Source of the DNA: Burkholderiaceae bacterium
GTDB taxonomy: Bacteria > Pseudomonadota > Gammaproteobacteria > Burkholderiales > Burkholderiaceae_B
Reading direction: 5' to 3'
Assembly (NCBI GenBank): GCA_023653055.1
Contig: JAMNXR010000001.1
Coordinates: 248,001 to 312,000, forward strand
Length of the DNA: 64,000 nt
In this document: positions 34,651 to 43,989 of the stretch, piece after piece
Position numbering within the stretch: position 1 is the first letter of the stretch
Layout of the letters: every line of letters begins with the position of its first letter
Translations under genes and position numbers: made by a program
The notes under the pieces: generated by a model
Told to the model about the DNA's origin: nothing
Seen by the model: the letters and a program-made list of their open reading frames with translations, nothing else
The model's database searches: none

Positions 34651-35052
34651 ATGGCTACCCCTTATCAAGATAGAAAAATATCCGATCCAAAATTTAACTA
34701 CGGCGATGAGCCATTTTTTGAAGCGGCGACAAAAGGTAAGTTGTTGGTGAAGTTTTGTAACGACTGCGGCCAGTATCACCACTATCCCCGCGCACTCTGC
34801 CCCTTTTGTTTTAGTGACAAGACGGAATGGAAAGAAGCAACCGGCGCGGGTACGATTTACAGTTACAGTGTGACGCGCGTATCAGGACCAACCCCTTACG
34901 TCATTGCCTACGTCACGTTGGCGGAGGGTCCCACGATGCTTACAAACATTGTTGATTGTGATTTAGATACGATCCGCTGTGGTCAAAAAGTACAAGTGAC
35001 CTTCAAGCAAAGCGAGAATGGCATCGGCATACCCATGTTCAAGTTGGCATAG
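34651..35052 (+). CDS. DUF35 Zn-ribbon/OB-fold protein, thiolase partner
   Basis: The 133-residue protein has the zinc ribbon with Cys pairs in KFCNDCGQYHHYPRALCPFC near residues 32-52, then the OB fold. Members of this family bind acyl-CoA and form complexes with thiolase-fold partners (ChsH2 with Ltp2; PhlB with PhlA). It starts four bases after the thiolase-like stop, supporting one functional unit. Confidence 0.9.
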   Translation: MATPYQDRKISDPKFNYGDEPFFEAATKGKLLVKFCNDCGQYHHYPRALCPFCFSDKTEWKEATGAGTIYSYSVTRVSGPTPYVIAYVTLAEGPTMLTNIVDCDLDTIRCGQKVQVTFKQSENGIGIPMFKLA

Positions 35053-35068
35053 ACACAAGGATCAAGCA

Positions 35069-35794
35069 ATGAGCGATGCACTCTTTACCTATTGGGTGGG
35101 AATGGATATCCCCGCTGATACAAGCGCTGCAGATGTAGCCGACTTTAATCGTTTTTATAGCAACACGCATCGACCAGAGGTCTTGGCAAGTAATCCTGGT
35201 TTTCTGCGCGGACGCCGTTACGAGCTTGCCCAAGATGATCCTCGCGGGCCGCGAGGCCCACGATTTCTGGCGGCTTATGACATAGAAAGCGAGGAGGCAG
35301 CATTACTCTATATTTCTCGTAATGATGGTCCTGCCAGTGGCCGTCCTGTATACAGTGACGGCCCAAGCGCTTGGCAGCATCGCCAGACAAAATGGCGTCT
35401 CATGTGGCGTCATTTGTTAAATAACCCTGCAGCATTGAAAGTGTCTGCATCGCCTTACATGTATCTGGTCGGGATGAGTGAAGCGGCGGGATCAAGTGCA
35501 GCAGAGGTTGTTCAATTCAACGAGTTTTATAACCAGACGCACGTGCCTGAAGTGCTGGCCGGATATGGCTTTGTGAGTGGTGCACGCTATTCCTGTATGC
35601 GTGAGTTTATGCATCCTGCGCTAGGGGTGCCAAATTATGTTGCGATGTATGGCATTGCAGATGAGGCGCGTGCACAGGCGTTCATGCAATCGAGATTAAA
35701 AGCGGACCCGTCGGGCAATACATTCTCTTCGGGTCCCCCTTCTTGGGAAAATCGCGACACCAAGTGGCGCTTAACCTATCGACAAGTCGAATAA
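35069..35794 (+). CDS. Duplicated EthD-like (dimeric alpha-beta barrel) protein
   Basis: This 241-residue protein contains two copies of a roughly 110-residue module. Copy one begins LFTYWVGMDIP and has ADFNRFYSNTHRPEVL; copy two begins MYLVGMSEAAG and has VQFNEFYNQTHVPEVLAGYG. Both end in a W-x-R-T-KWRL-type segment (SAWQHRQTKWRL and SWENRDTKWRL). The conserved FYN/SxTHxPEVL is the EthD/dimeric-barrel signature. Single-domain EthD-like proteins assist or catalyse steps in ether, aromatic or polyketide pathways. A fused pair would make a pseudo-dimer. I do not know its reaction. Confidence 0.8.
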   Translation: MSDALFTYWVGMDIPADTSAADVADFNRFYSNTHRPEVLASNPGFLRGRRYELAQDDPRGPRGPRFLAAYDIESEEAALLYISRNDGPASGRPVYSDGPSAWQHRQTKWRLMWRHLLNNPAALKVSASPYMYLVGMSEAAGSSAAEVVQFNEFYNQTHVPEVLAGYGFVSGARYSCMREFMHPALGVPNYVAMYGIADEARAQAFMQSRLKADPSGNTFSSGPPSWENRDTKWRLTYRQVE

Positions 35795-35819
35795 CAAAAA
35801 TATCAAGGAGACAAAAACA

Positions 35820-36719
35820 ATGATTTATTCACGCAATGTCGGTCGCGCAAAGATTTATAACGTGCTCGAGTATAGCGGTCCAACCCACGCTGCAGATTTT
35901 GTATTTCCTGAGCTCGACGTCAAAGAAATCAAGCCACACCTTTCGTGGCTCGCGCCACATCATTACAACATCCGTCTGGAACGCTTTATCGTTGCGATGC
36001 AGCTGTGGGTCATGCACATTGACGACAAAGTGATTGTGATCGACTTGGGCGTAGGTAATCACAAAAAACGTGCCTCTGAGCGCATGAACAATCTCAATAC
36101 ACTGACGCCGTTATGGTTGGCCGCAGCGGGCGCTGATCCAAAGTCTGTGACGCATGTGATCGTGACCCACTTTCATCCTGACCATGTGGGTTGGGGGACT
36201 CGAATGGATAATGGGCAATGGGTACCGATGTTTCCAAATGCGCGTCATTTAATGCCTAAAGTAGATTTTGAAAATGCCCATGCGGCTTATCTGAAAGGTG
36301 ACAAGGGTGTCATTAGCGGATCTTTTGAGGACAGCGTGCTTCCCTTGTATGAGGCCGGTTTAATCAATTTGATTGGCGATGGGGATGTTGTAGCTGGGTG
36401 TCTGGAAGCTGAGGCGATGCCTGGGCACACCCCGGGTTCCTTGCATTTTCGTCTCCAGTCTGAGGGCAAAGAGGCGATCTTTGCGGGTGATGTGATGCAT
36501 AGCCCCTTACAAATTGCCATGCCACATATCAATACTTGGATTGATGCGCACGCTGAGCAGGCGCGTACTTCGCGTGCTTTGTTCTTAAAGCGCGCAGCTG
36601 AGCGTAATGCATTAATTATGCCTGTTCATTTTGGTTGGCCACACTGTGGTTATGTCCGTGGTGATAGCGTCAAGGGTTATCGCTTTGAACCTGCTGAGCC
36701 AGACGCACGCGGTGAGTAG
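35820..36719 (+). CDS. MBL-fold metallo-hydrolase
   Basis: This 299-residue hydrolase has the HxHxDH motif THFHPDHVGWG (His117, His119, Asp121, His122), a later AMPGHTPGS His, AGDVMHSP Asp and PVHFGWPHCG His. It probably binds two zinc ions and hydrolyses a thioester, lactone or phosphodiester. Its position inside the CoA-ester operon favours a thioesterase or lactonase role. It starts 25 bases after the EthD-like gene. Confidence 0.9.
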   Translation: MIYSRNVGRAKIYNVLEYSGPTHAADFVFPELDVKEIKPHLSWLAPHHYNIRLERFIVAMQLWVMHIDDKVIVIDLGVGNHKKRASERMNNLNTLTPLWLAAAGADPKSVTHVIVTHFHPDHVGWGTRMDNGQWVPMFPNARHLMPKVDFENAHAAYLKGDKGVISGSFEDSVLPLYEAGLINLIGDGDVVAGCLEAEAMPGHTPGSLHFRLQSEGKEAIFAGDVMHSPLQIAMPHINTWIDAHAEQARTSRALFLKRAAERNALIMPVHFGWPHCGYVRGDSVKGYRFEPAEPDARGE

Positions 36720-36770
36720 ATCGTGATTTGATCGCAGTATCTTGCAACATATAAAAACGGAGACAAAATA

Positions 36771-37727
36771 ATGAATATTTTTTTACGTTGTTTGGCACTG
36801 ATTTTCGCGTGTGTATCGCAAATTGCAGCAGCACAGCCTTATCCCAATAAACCCGTCAAGGTCATTATCACTTATCCAGTCGGTGGACCTGCAGACCAAA
36901 TTGCAAGAGAGCTTGCGATTGGATTGACTCAAAATCTGGGTCAGTCCTTTGTCGTGGAAGCCAAGCCTGGTGCGAGTGGCTCAATAGGTACTGCTTTTGT
37001 GGCAAAGGCACCTGCTGATGGGTATACGCTGCTTGTTGGGGCGGGTGCGCCACAGACTGCTTTCCCCGTATTTAGTACAAAGTCACCTTATGACGGTATC
37101 ACTGAATTCAGCCCAGTCCTCATGATCGTGGACGTGCCGAATGTGATGGTAGTAGCTCCACATATTAAAGCAAAGGACGTCAAAGAATTTATTGCGTTGG
37201 CCAAGACCAAGACGATGACGTATGCCTCAACCGGGACAGGAAGCTCTACGCATCTTGCGGGTGAGATTTTTCAACTCGAAACAAAAACTAAGCTGACGCA
37301 CGTCCCTTACAAGGGTGCAGCGCCAGTGATGACCGATATGCTAGGTGGACATGTCGATGTTTCATTTTTGAATTTATCTGCAATGTTGCCGCATATTCAG
37401 TCGGGACGTTTACGCGCGATTGGTTTGACCGCTGCATCACGCTCTAAGGCGCTGCCTGACGTTCCTACACTGACTGAATTAGGTATCAAGGACATTACGG
37501 GTTCTTGGTATGGATTGTTGGCTCCGGCCGGTACGTCTGAAGACGTTATCAGCACACTTTATAAAGCAGCCAATAAATATTTTTCCCAACCCGAGGTTCG
37601 TGCACGCATTGAGGCGGGAGGATCTGATCTCAAACTCTTGAATCCCCAGCAGTTTCGAGCTGCCATTATTCAAGAAAAAACAGAGCTCACCGAATTGAAT
37701 AAGATTTTGAAATTACGGATTGAGTAA
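36771..37727 (+). CDS. Bug/TctC-family tripartite tricarboxylate-type binding protein
   Basis: The 318-residue protein has a signal peptide ending near QIAAAQ, then the Bug core YPNKPVKVIITYPVGGPADQ and a HVPYKGAAPVMTDMLGGHVDV ligand loop. Bug proteins bind carboxylates such as citrate, glutamate or nicotinate in the periplasm and normally feed TctA/TctB. No tctAB genes are in the window, so it must use a distant or shared transporter. It sits inside the thiolase-like operon, 51 bases after the MBL gene, suggesting it captures the operon's substrate. Confidence 0.9.
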   Translation: MNIFLRCLALIFACVSQIAAAQPYPNKPVKVIITYPVGGPADQIARELAIGLTQNLGQSFVVEAKPGASGSIGTAFVAKAPADGYTLLVGAGAPQTAFPVFSTKSPYDGITEFSPVLMIVDVPNVMVVAPHIKAKDVKEFIALAKTKTMTYASTGTGSSTHLAGEIFQLETKTKLTHVPYKGAAPVMTDMLGGHVDVSFLNLSAMLPHIQSGRLRAIGLTAASRSKALPDVPTLTELGIKDITGSWYGLLAPAGTSEDVISTLYKAANKYFSQPEVRARIEAGGSDLKLLNPQQFRAAIIQEKTELTELNKILKLRIE

Positions 37728-37771
37728 GTATCTTTAGTTCTTGAAAATCTAAACCTTTAATAAAGAAGAAA

Positions 37772-39160
37772 ATGGATAAGGCAGTTGTTTCAGCTCAGCA
37801 GGCAATCGAAGACATCGCCAATGGTGCCAGTGTTGCAATTTCCGGTTTTGGTTTGGCACACCGCTTTCCAAACACCTTGATTTTTGCCCTGCGCGATAAG
37901 GGAGTCCGTGATTTAACTGTAGTCTGTAATTCGCTTGGCGCACCGGGTGAAAAAGGGCAACTCCTTGTTGAAAATGATCAAGTTAAAAAAATCATTACCT
38001 CCTTTTCGATTCGCGCTGGCATGGAAACGGAAGCAGAAAGACGGATTGCCGAAGGCACACTAGAGGTGGAGCTCGTACCCCAAGGTACGTTGGTTGAACG
38101 CTGCCGTGCAGGAGGCTCTGGGATCCCGGCTTTTTACACGCCAACCGGAATAGGGACTGATTTAGAAGCGGGTAAGGATATCCGTTACTTCAACGGCCAA
38201 CCGTATTTGTTAGAGCATGCGATACAAGTTGACTATGCATTTTTAAGTGCGTATCGGGCAGATCGTGCGGGTAATGTTCAGTTTCGCGGTGGGAGTTCGA
38301 ATTTCAACGCGAGCTTTGCCAAAGCCGCACGCATTGCTATTGTTGAAGTAGAGGAGATCCTTGAGGTGGGTGAGTTAGCGCCAGAGCTGATTCATCTCCC
38401 CGGCATCTTTATCGATCGTGTTGTAAAAATTACAGATCCTATCGATATCAATTCCTTGTCTCGTTCAGGTAAGCGCTCTGCAGACAGCGCGCGCTTATAT
38501 AACGGCAAACCTGCTTTGACTCGCAGTGGAATTGCTCAAAATGCCGCAAGCATCGTACGAAACAATTCTTATGTAAATTTGGGTGTTGGCATTCCCACGC
38601 TCGTCTCCAATTTCCTTGAAGGACGAGGCGTGTGGCTTCACGCTGAAAACGGGGTGCTGGGCTATGGTGGCATCGTGACAGGTGACGCTGTAGATCCAGA
38701 TGTCTTTAATGCGGGCGGTCAATTTGTCGAAGCAATCCCAGGCACATCATTTTTTGAGAGCGTCACCTCATTCGAGATGGCGCGTGGGGGTCATATTGAC
38801 ACAGTGATTCTCGGTGCGTATGAGGTGGATGCAGAGGCGAGTGTTTCGAACTGGAGTGTGACGGATGCAAAGCGCGGTGGTATTGGTGGCGCCATGGATC
38901 TCATCTCTGGTGATGTCGAGCTAATCATTGTGATGGAGCACGCTGATAGCAAGGGTCGTACCAAACTTCCATTGCGTTGCAAATACCCCCTCACTGGAAA
39001 ACGTTGTGTGGATTGGCTTGTGACTGACCTTGCCGTTTTACATTGGGTCGGTGGACGCTTTGTCTTAGAAGCCATCGCGCCTGGATTTACGCCCGAGGAA
39101 ATCAAAGCATTAGGAGACATCCAGTTTGATGTTGCAGCAGATTTGAAAGTGATGATTTAA
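37772..39160 (+). CDS. Fused alpha-beta 3-oxoacid CoA-transferase family protein
   Basis: The 462-residue protein joins both subunits of a class I CoA-transferase. The N-half has VAISGFGLAHRFPNTL and FQGGSSNFN-like loops (FRGGSSNFN), and the C-half has VNLGVGIPTLVSNF followed by the catalytic Glu292 in ENGVLGYGG. Such enzymes move CoA from one acyl group to another, for example succinyl-CoA to a 3-oxoacid. It is the last gene of the operon and converges on IclR with a four-base overlap. Confidence 0.9.
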   Translation: MDKAVVSAQQAIEDIANGASVAISGFGLAHRFPNTLIFALRDKGVRDLTVVCNSLGAPGEKGQLLVENDQVKKIITSFSIRAGMETEAERRIAEGTLEVELVPQGTLVERCRAGGSGIPAFYTPTGIGTDLEAGKDIRYFNGQPYLLEHAIQVDYAFLSAYRADRAGNVQFRGGSSNFNASFAKAARIAIVEVEEILEVGELAPELIHLPGIFIDRVVKITDPIDINSLSRSGKRSADSARLYNGKPALTRSGIAQNAASIVRNNSYVNLGVGIPTLVSNFLEGRGVWLHAENGVLGYGGIVTGDAVDPDVFNAGGQFVEAIPGTSFFESVTSFEMARGGHIDTVILGAYEVDAEASVSNWSVTDAKRGGIGGAMDLISGDVELIIVMEHADSKGRTKLPLRCKYPLTGKRCVDWLVTDLAVLHWVGGRFVLEAIAPGFTPEEIKALGDIQFDVAADLKVMI

Positions 39161-39927
39161 AAATGCGCGTGATGTGCTTGGATCAACTTGTTTTTGAGAC
39201 GATTGAGCTCAGGACCTAAGCGTTCCACCACGCGTTCAATATTTTCACTTGTCTGTATGCTCATATTCAGTATATGGATTGCTTGCGGCTCAATTGGAAG
39301 GGGAGTGGCCAGAGCAATCACTTGTGGTTGCCAACTCGCAGCACACCATCCATTCAGCTCAACGGATTGAATGGATGTATTAATTTCCGGGCGTAGTGCT
39401 GACCAATCTCGTGTATGTTTTGACTTGAGTTGTGCAAGTTGAGCGCGTCTTTCCTCGAGCGTGAGCGTACTGAGATAAGCACGTCCCAACGAGGTCAAGG
39501 CCATAGGAACGCGTTGACCCGAGACCACTTGTCGCAGCGAGGAGCTTCCTGAAAACCTAAGTGTTTCAAGGTAAACCATTTCATCTCTATCTGCGATGGC
39601 GATTCCTGCATTAATTTTTAGACGTCTAGCCTCCGCGATCATGATTGGGCGTGCGACCTGAAGAAGAATGGAACCACTTCGCATGGCATGTGAAAGACTT
39701 AAAACGGCACCACCAAGGCTATAACCATGGTGTTGGGGAGAATAAAAAAGAAACCCCGCCTTGAGCAATGTTCCTGTGAGTCGACTCACAGTGGATTTAG
39801 GCAGACCCGTCCGCTCTGCAATTTCAGCGTTTCCCAACACGTCGCTACCAGGACGAAAAGCGCGCAAAATTTCAAGCCCTCTGAGTAGAGAGCGATTGGG
39901 ATCGGACCGAGTTGGAACATTTGGCAT
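39157..39927 (-). CDS. IclR-family transcriptional regulator
   Basis: The 256-residue protein has the IclR N-terminal winged helix (SLLRGLEILRAFRPG, then IAERTGLPKSTVSRLTGTLLKAGF) and a C-terminal effector domain with IAIADRDEMVYLETL. I chose the ATG at 39927 because the longer frame to 39987 would run over a palindrome typical of operators. IclR proteins usually regulate carboxylate or aromatic catabolism. It is divergent from the Bug-hydratase-synthetase operon and convergent with the CoA-transferase, so it probably controls both. Confidence 0.88.
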   Translation of the reverse strand: MPNVPTRSDPNRSLLRGLEILRAFRPGSDVLGNAEIAERTGLPKSTVSRLTGTLLKAGFLFYSPQHHGYSLGGAVLSLSHAMRSGSILLQVARPIMIAEARRLKINAGIAIADRDEMVYLETLRFSGSSSLRQVVSGQRVPMALTSLGRAYLSTLTLEERRAQLAQLKSKHTRDWSALRPEINTSIQSVELNGWCAASWQPQVIALATPLPIEPQAIHILNMSIQTSENIERVVERLGPELNRLKNKLIQAHHAHF

Positions 39928-39952
39928 ATATACAGCGTCTATATTGGGAAAT

Positions 39953-39971
39953 AATTCCATTGGATGGAATT
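39953..39971. promoter_or_regulatory. Candidate IclR operator palindrome
   Basis: AATTCCAT-TGG-ATGGAATT is a perfect eight-base inverted repeat between iclR and the Bug gene at 40051. Size and A/T-rich flanks resemble IclR-type operators (GGAAAT...ATTTCC-like). It lies 26 bases from the preferred iclR start. Confidence 0.5.
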
Positions 39972-40050
39972 GTGCCATGGGCAACAATTATTCGATAGGA
40001 CTAGACTAAAAGTGTGACAAGACCCTGGGTTAATTAAAAAGGAGACAAAT

Positions 40051-41043
40051 ATGTTGTCTACAGTTAAAGCAAATCTGAATCGACTGCTGGTCCTCTTGAT
40101 GCTCGCCCCAAGCTTGGTGGCTATTTCTCCAGCAATGGCTCAGAGCAACACAACCGATCGTCCCATTAAAATAATTGTGCCTTTTTCTCCTGGCGGCGGT
40201 ACGGATACCATTGCACGAACACTCAGCGCTGCAATGTCTCAAGACCTTGGGCAAACCGTCATCGTAGAAAATAAACCTGGTGCAGGCACCGTGATTGGTT
40301 CAGATGCTGTTGCAAAGAGCGCTCCGGATGGAACGACTATTTTGATCGCAACATTTGCGCATGCTGTCAATCCAAGTTTGCGCAGCAAATTACCGTTTGA
40401 TACTGATAAAGCCTTTGACCCTGTAGTGCTGATCGGACGATCGCCTAACATTTTGGTGGTCCCAGCCAATAGTCCATACAAGTCTGTCAAGGAACTCGTG
40501 GCTGCGGCAAAAGCAGATCCTGGAAAGCTTACTTTTGCATCCCAAGGTGTCGGAACGTCAGCGCACTTAGCTGGGGAGCTTTTTAATTCGCTTGCGAATG
40601 TCAATATGACACATGTGCCATACAAAGGCGCAGGGCCCGCACTCAATGATTTACTGGGTGGACAAGTCAACATGATGTTTGCAACGGCAACGGCTGCCGC
40701 GCCACTGATTGAAAGTGGTAAGGTGCGTGCCCTTGGGGTGACAACACCAGAGCGATCGCCTGTTCGACCAGAGGTACCCTCCATTGCCGAGGCGGGCGTA
40801 CCAGGCTACGCAGCTGAGAGTTGGTATGGCTTCTTTGTTCCGGCAGGCACGCCAGCAGAGGTCGTTAAAAAGTTGAATGCTGCGACGGCTAAAGCTGCCC
40901 AATCAGACGTATTCCGCAAGCGTGTTGAGGGTGAAGGACTTGTGATCTCGGCAGGCACGCCCAAAGAATTGGCCGATTATGTGAGTGCGGAACAAAAGCG
41001 CTGGGCAGCCGTTGTAAAGGCCGCAAAGATTGAACCAAATTAA
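40051..41043 (+). CDS. Bug/TctC-family binding protein (IclR-divergent operon)
   Basis: The 330-residue protein has a signal peptide ending near SPAMAQ, and the Bug motifs IKIIVPFSPGGGTDTIAR and HVPYKGAGPALNDLLGGQVN. It is the first gene of the unit with the enoyl-CoA hydratase and synthetase, 46 bases before the hydratase. A second Bug for the same island (see 36771) suggests two related ligands or uptake stages. No tctAB are adjacent. Confidence 0.9.
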   Translation: MLSTVKANLNRLLVLLMLAPSLVAISPAMAQSNTTDRPIKIIVPFSPGGGTDTIARTLSAAMSQDLGQTVIVENKPGAGTVIGSDAVAKSAPDGTTILIATFAHAVNPSLRSKLPFDTDKAFDPVVLIGRSPNILVVPANSPYKSVKELVAAAKADPGKLTFASQGVGTSAHLAGELFNSLANVNMTHVPYKGAGPALNDLLGGQVNMMFATATAAAPLIESGKVRALGVTTPERSPVRPEVPSIAEAGVPGYAAESWYGFFVPAGTPAEVVKKLNAATAKAAQSDVFRKRVEGEGLVISAGTPKELADYVSAEQKRWAAVVKAAKIEPN

Positions 41044-41089
41044 GTTATTTCGATAAGCACCTACATCAAACCCTAATTTTGAGAGCAAC

Positions 41090-41884
41090 ATGAGTGAAAC
41101 GATTGAATTAATTGTGACGGACGGTATTGCGACGGTCTACCTAAATCGCCCCGAAAAACGTAACGCATTTAGCGATGACATGCGTGGTAAGTTTATTGAT
41201 ACGCTTGAGAGCATCGCGACAGATCGCAGTATTCGTGCGATGGTTTTGACTGGTCGCGGTAAAGGTTTTTGTGCAGGGGGTGATGTTGCTGGAATGGAAA
41301 AGCGTATGCAAGCTCCCCAAGGCGAAGTCGGCATCAATGGTTGGGCACGACAGCAACGCGTGCATCATACGCAATCTCTGCTCTACACAATGCCTAAACC
41401 TACGATTGCGGCTGTCAATGGTGCAGCATCCGGACTGGGTGCAGATACTGCACTTGCTTGCGATTTTGTGATGGTGAGTCCAAGTGCAAACTTTGCATGG
41501 TCATACATCAATCGCGGCTTGATCCCCGATGGCGGTGGTATGTATTTTTTGCCGCGAAGAGTTGGTTTGCCTAAAGCAAAAGCTCTCATTTTTAGTGGTC
41601 GTAAGGTCGATGCACAAGAAGCGCTCGCGCTGGGTATCGCTGATCAAATGAGTACCGATGAGGAACTTGTTGCAGATGCGCAGGCCTGGGCGAAATCACT
41701 GGCTCAAGGTTCACCCACAGCACTGGCACTCAGCAAGACGATTCTCAATCAGACCTTTGAACTGACTTCGACGCAAGTATTTGCACAAGGCAGTCAGGCG
41801 CAAGGTATTTGTTATACAAGTAGCGAACACCGTGAGGCCGTGATGGCATTTCTTGAGCGCGCTGCTGCAGCAAAAAAGGCATGA
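41090..41884 (+). CDS. Enoyl-CoA hydratase/isomerase family protein
   Basis: The 264-residue crotonase-fold protein has the oxyanion hole KGFCAGGDV and NGAASGLGADTALACD. The two catalytic Glu positions of classic hydratases are not clearly present, so it could be an isomerase, hydratase or C-C hydrolase. The start ATG at 41090 follows GAGAGCAAC. Its stop overlaps the next start as ATGA, coupling translation. Confidence 0.9.
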   Translation: MSETIELIVTDGIATVYLNRPEKRNAFSDDMRGKFIDTLESIATDRSIRAMVLTGRGKGFCAGGDVAGMEKRMQAPQGEVGINGWARQQRVHHTQSLLYTMPKPTIAAVNGAASGLGADTALACDFVMVSPSANFAWSYINRGLIPDGGGMYFLPRRVGLPKAKALIFSGRKVDAQEALALGIADQMSTDEELVADAQAWAKSLAQGSPTALALSKTILNQTFELTSTQVFAQGSQAQGICYTSSEHREAVMAFLERAAAAKKA

Positions 41885-43989
41885 GCGAAAAGATGGATTC
41901 GATTTCGAGACTGTTTCAACCCCGTAGTGTTGCGGTAATCGGCGCCTCCGCTGATTCACGTAAAACGACGGGCCGCCCGATTACATATCTGATGAAGCAT
42001 GGATATGCCGGAAAGGTGTATCCGGTCAATCCAAAGGCGGATCGCATTGGCGATCTTCCTTGCTACGCGAGTATTGCTGATTTGCCTGAGGCACCCGACG
42101 TCGCCATCGTATTGCTAGGCGCCGCAAGAGCACATGAAGCGGTGCGTGAATTGGCCTCGCGTGGAACAGCCGCCGCAATCGTACTGGCAAGTGGTTTTGG
42201 TGAAACCGGTGAAGCTGGTGCGGCACGACAGGCAGCACTCATGAGCGCAACGGGTCAGATGCGGATACTCGGTCCGAATACCATCGGTTTGGTGAACTTG
42301 ACGGATCGTATTATTTTGTCTGCGAGTGCCGCCCTTGAAATGGATGCGTTCGAAGCGGGCTCGGTCGGTCTCGTGTCACAGAGTGGCGGGATTCTTGGTT
42401 CAATCTTATCGCGCGGTGCCGCACGGGGCATAGGCTTTTCAAAACTGATCTCAACCAGTAATGAAGTCGATCTTGAGTTATCTGACTTTGTTGAATATCT
42501 AGCCAACGATCCTGCAACGCAGGTGATTGCTTTATACATAGAGACGATTCGCCATCCTGAGCGCTTTAGACGGGCGGTAGCCGTTGCGCGTGCAGCGGGC
42601 AAATCTGTTGTGGCTTACAAGGTAGGGCGCTCAGAAGCGGGCGCACGCGCGGCAATCTCCCATACTGGTGCGATGGCAGGCTCGGACAGAATGTATGACG
42701 CCTTCTTCAGGCAGATTGGTGTCATTCGCGCCGAGGAGTTTAATGATTTATTGGATCTTTGCTCTGCGCTCACGACCACCCGTATCCTAAAGGGCAAGCG
42801 CATTGCAGTCCTGACGTCGACAGGTGGTGCCGGAACGTTAGTTGCAGATAGTCTAGGTGTATCGGGTTTCGAGACACCTCCTCCTGATTTAATGACAGCA
42901 CAAGCCTTGCGTGATTTACAAAAGGGTGACGAAGCCGCGTTAGATAGAAATCCGATAGATGTCACGCTAGCCGGTCTTGACCCAGTATTGCTGCGCGGCA
43001 TTATCCGGGCGGTCCTTGCGAGCCCCACGTATGATGCGCTGGTCGTAGTGGTGGGTTCCTCAAGCTTGGCGATGCCAGACTTGGTCGCAGATGCGATTCG
43101 AGATTGTTTGGGTGACTCAGATAAGCCAATCTTGGCCTATGTCAGTCCTCATGCGCCAAATGTTGTGAAAGTTCTCGAAGGTCGTGGCGTTCCAGCCTTT
43201 TTAAATCCGGAGTCTTGCGCCATTGCATTTCAGGCGATGGAAACAGTTTCTCAATCATTGCCAACTTTTACGCCATTGCTCAAGGCACCAGAGCTGACTG
43301 CACTCGCGGCTCGTGAAGGTGCCTTAAATGAATATGAAGCGAGCCAGCTTTTTGGTCATTACGGCATTCACTGCGCTCAGACGCAAGTCGTCCATAGCGC
43401 ACAAGAAGCCGTTGCCGCGGCACAAAAATTAACAGGCCCTGTCGTTTTGAAAGTATTGTCTTCTGACATCCTTCACAAATCAGAGGTCGGTGGTGTACGG
43501 TTAGGGTTGACGGCTGAATCGTTACTCAAGGCCTTTGATCAAATGGTGATGGATGTCAGAACCCATACTGGTCTCGATGCTAAGTCTTTCATCATTCAGC
43601 CGATGTTACGTGCACCGACAGAGTTGATTGTCGGTATGCATCGGGATCCTCTTGGCACTGCACTCATGGTCGGTATGGGCGGTATTACTGCTGAACTGAT
43701 GAATGACAGTGTCTTGTGCTTGATGCCTCCCAATATGGTCGTATCAGAGGAGCAAGCGCGGAGTCTACTTCAGCAACTAAAGTCTTGGCCCATACTCGAT
43801 GGCTATCGGGGCAAGCCAAAGCTAGATGTGGACGCAGTTGTTCAAGCGATTATTGGATTTTCAACGATGGTGGCTTCGTTGGGTGATCGGTTGCTTGAGG
43901 CGGAGATGAATCCATTGTTAGTCATGGAAGCAGGGCATTCGGCGGTAGCCGCCGATGCCGTGGTGATATTGGCATCTAAGGCAATTTGA
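41881..43989 (+). CDS. ADP-forming acyl-CoA synthetase (acetate-CoA ligase type)
   Basis: The 702-residue protein has the CoA-binding domain (SVAVIGASADSRKTTGRPI), the ligase-CoA domain with an ISHTGAMAGSD phosphohistidine-site segment, and a C-terminal ATP-grasp domain (GPVVLKVLSSDILHKSEVGG). Such fused enzymes make acyl-CoA from a carboxylate and ATP with ADP release. In this unit it probably activates the imported carboxylate. Its 3' end overlaps capA by 14 bases. Confidence 0.92.
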   Translation: MSEKMDSISRLFQPRSVAVIGASADSRKTTGRPITYLMKHGYAGKVYPVNPKADRIGDLPCYASIADLPEAPDVAIVLLGAARAHEAVRELASRGTAAAIVLASGFGETGEAGAARQAALMSATGQMRILGPNTIGLVNLTDRIILSASAALEMDAFEAGSVGLVSQSGGILGSILSRGAARGIGFSKLISTSNEVDLELSDFVEYLANDPATQVIALYIETIRHPERFRRAVAVARAAGKSVVAYKVGRSEAGARAAISHTGAMAGSDRMYDAFFRQIGVIRAEEFNDLLDLCSALTTTRILKGKRIAVLTSTGGAGTLVADSLGVSGFETPPPDLMTAQALRDLQKGDEAALDRNPIDVTLAGLDPVLLRGIIRAVLASPTYDALVVVVGSSSLAMPDLVADAIRDCLGDSDKPILAYVSPHAPNVVKVLEGRGVPAFLNPESCAIAFQAMETVSQSLPTFTPLLKAPELTALAAREGALNEYEASQLFGHYGIHCAQTQVVHSAQEAVAAAQKLTGPVVLKVLSSDILHKSEVGGVRLGLTAESLLKAFDQMVMDVRTHTGLDAKSFIIQPMLRAPTELIVGMHRDPLGTALMVGMGGITAELMNDSVLCLMPPNMVVSEEQARSLLQQLKSWPILDGYRGKPKLDVDAVVQAIIGFSTMVASLGDRLLEAEMNPLLVMEAGHSAVAADAVVILASKAI

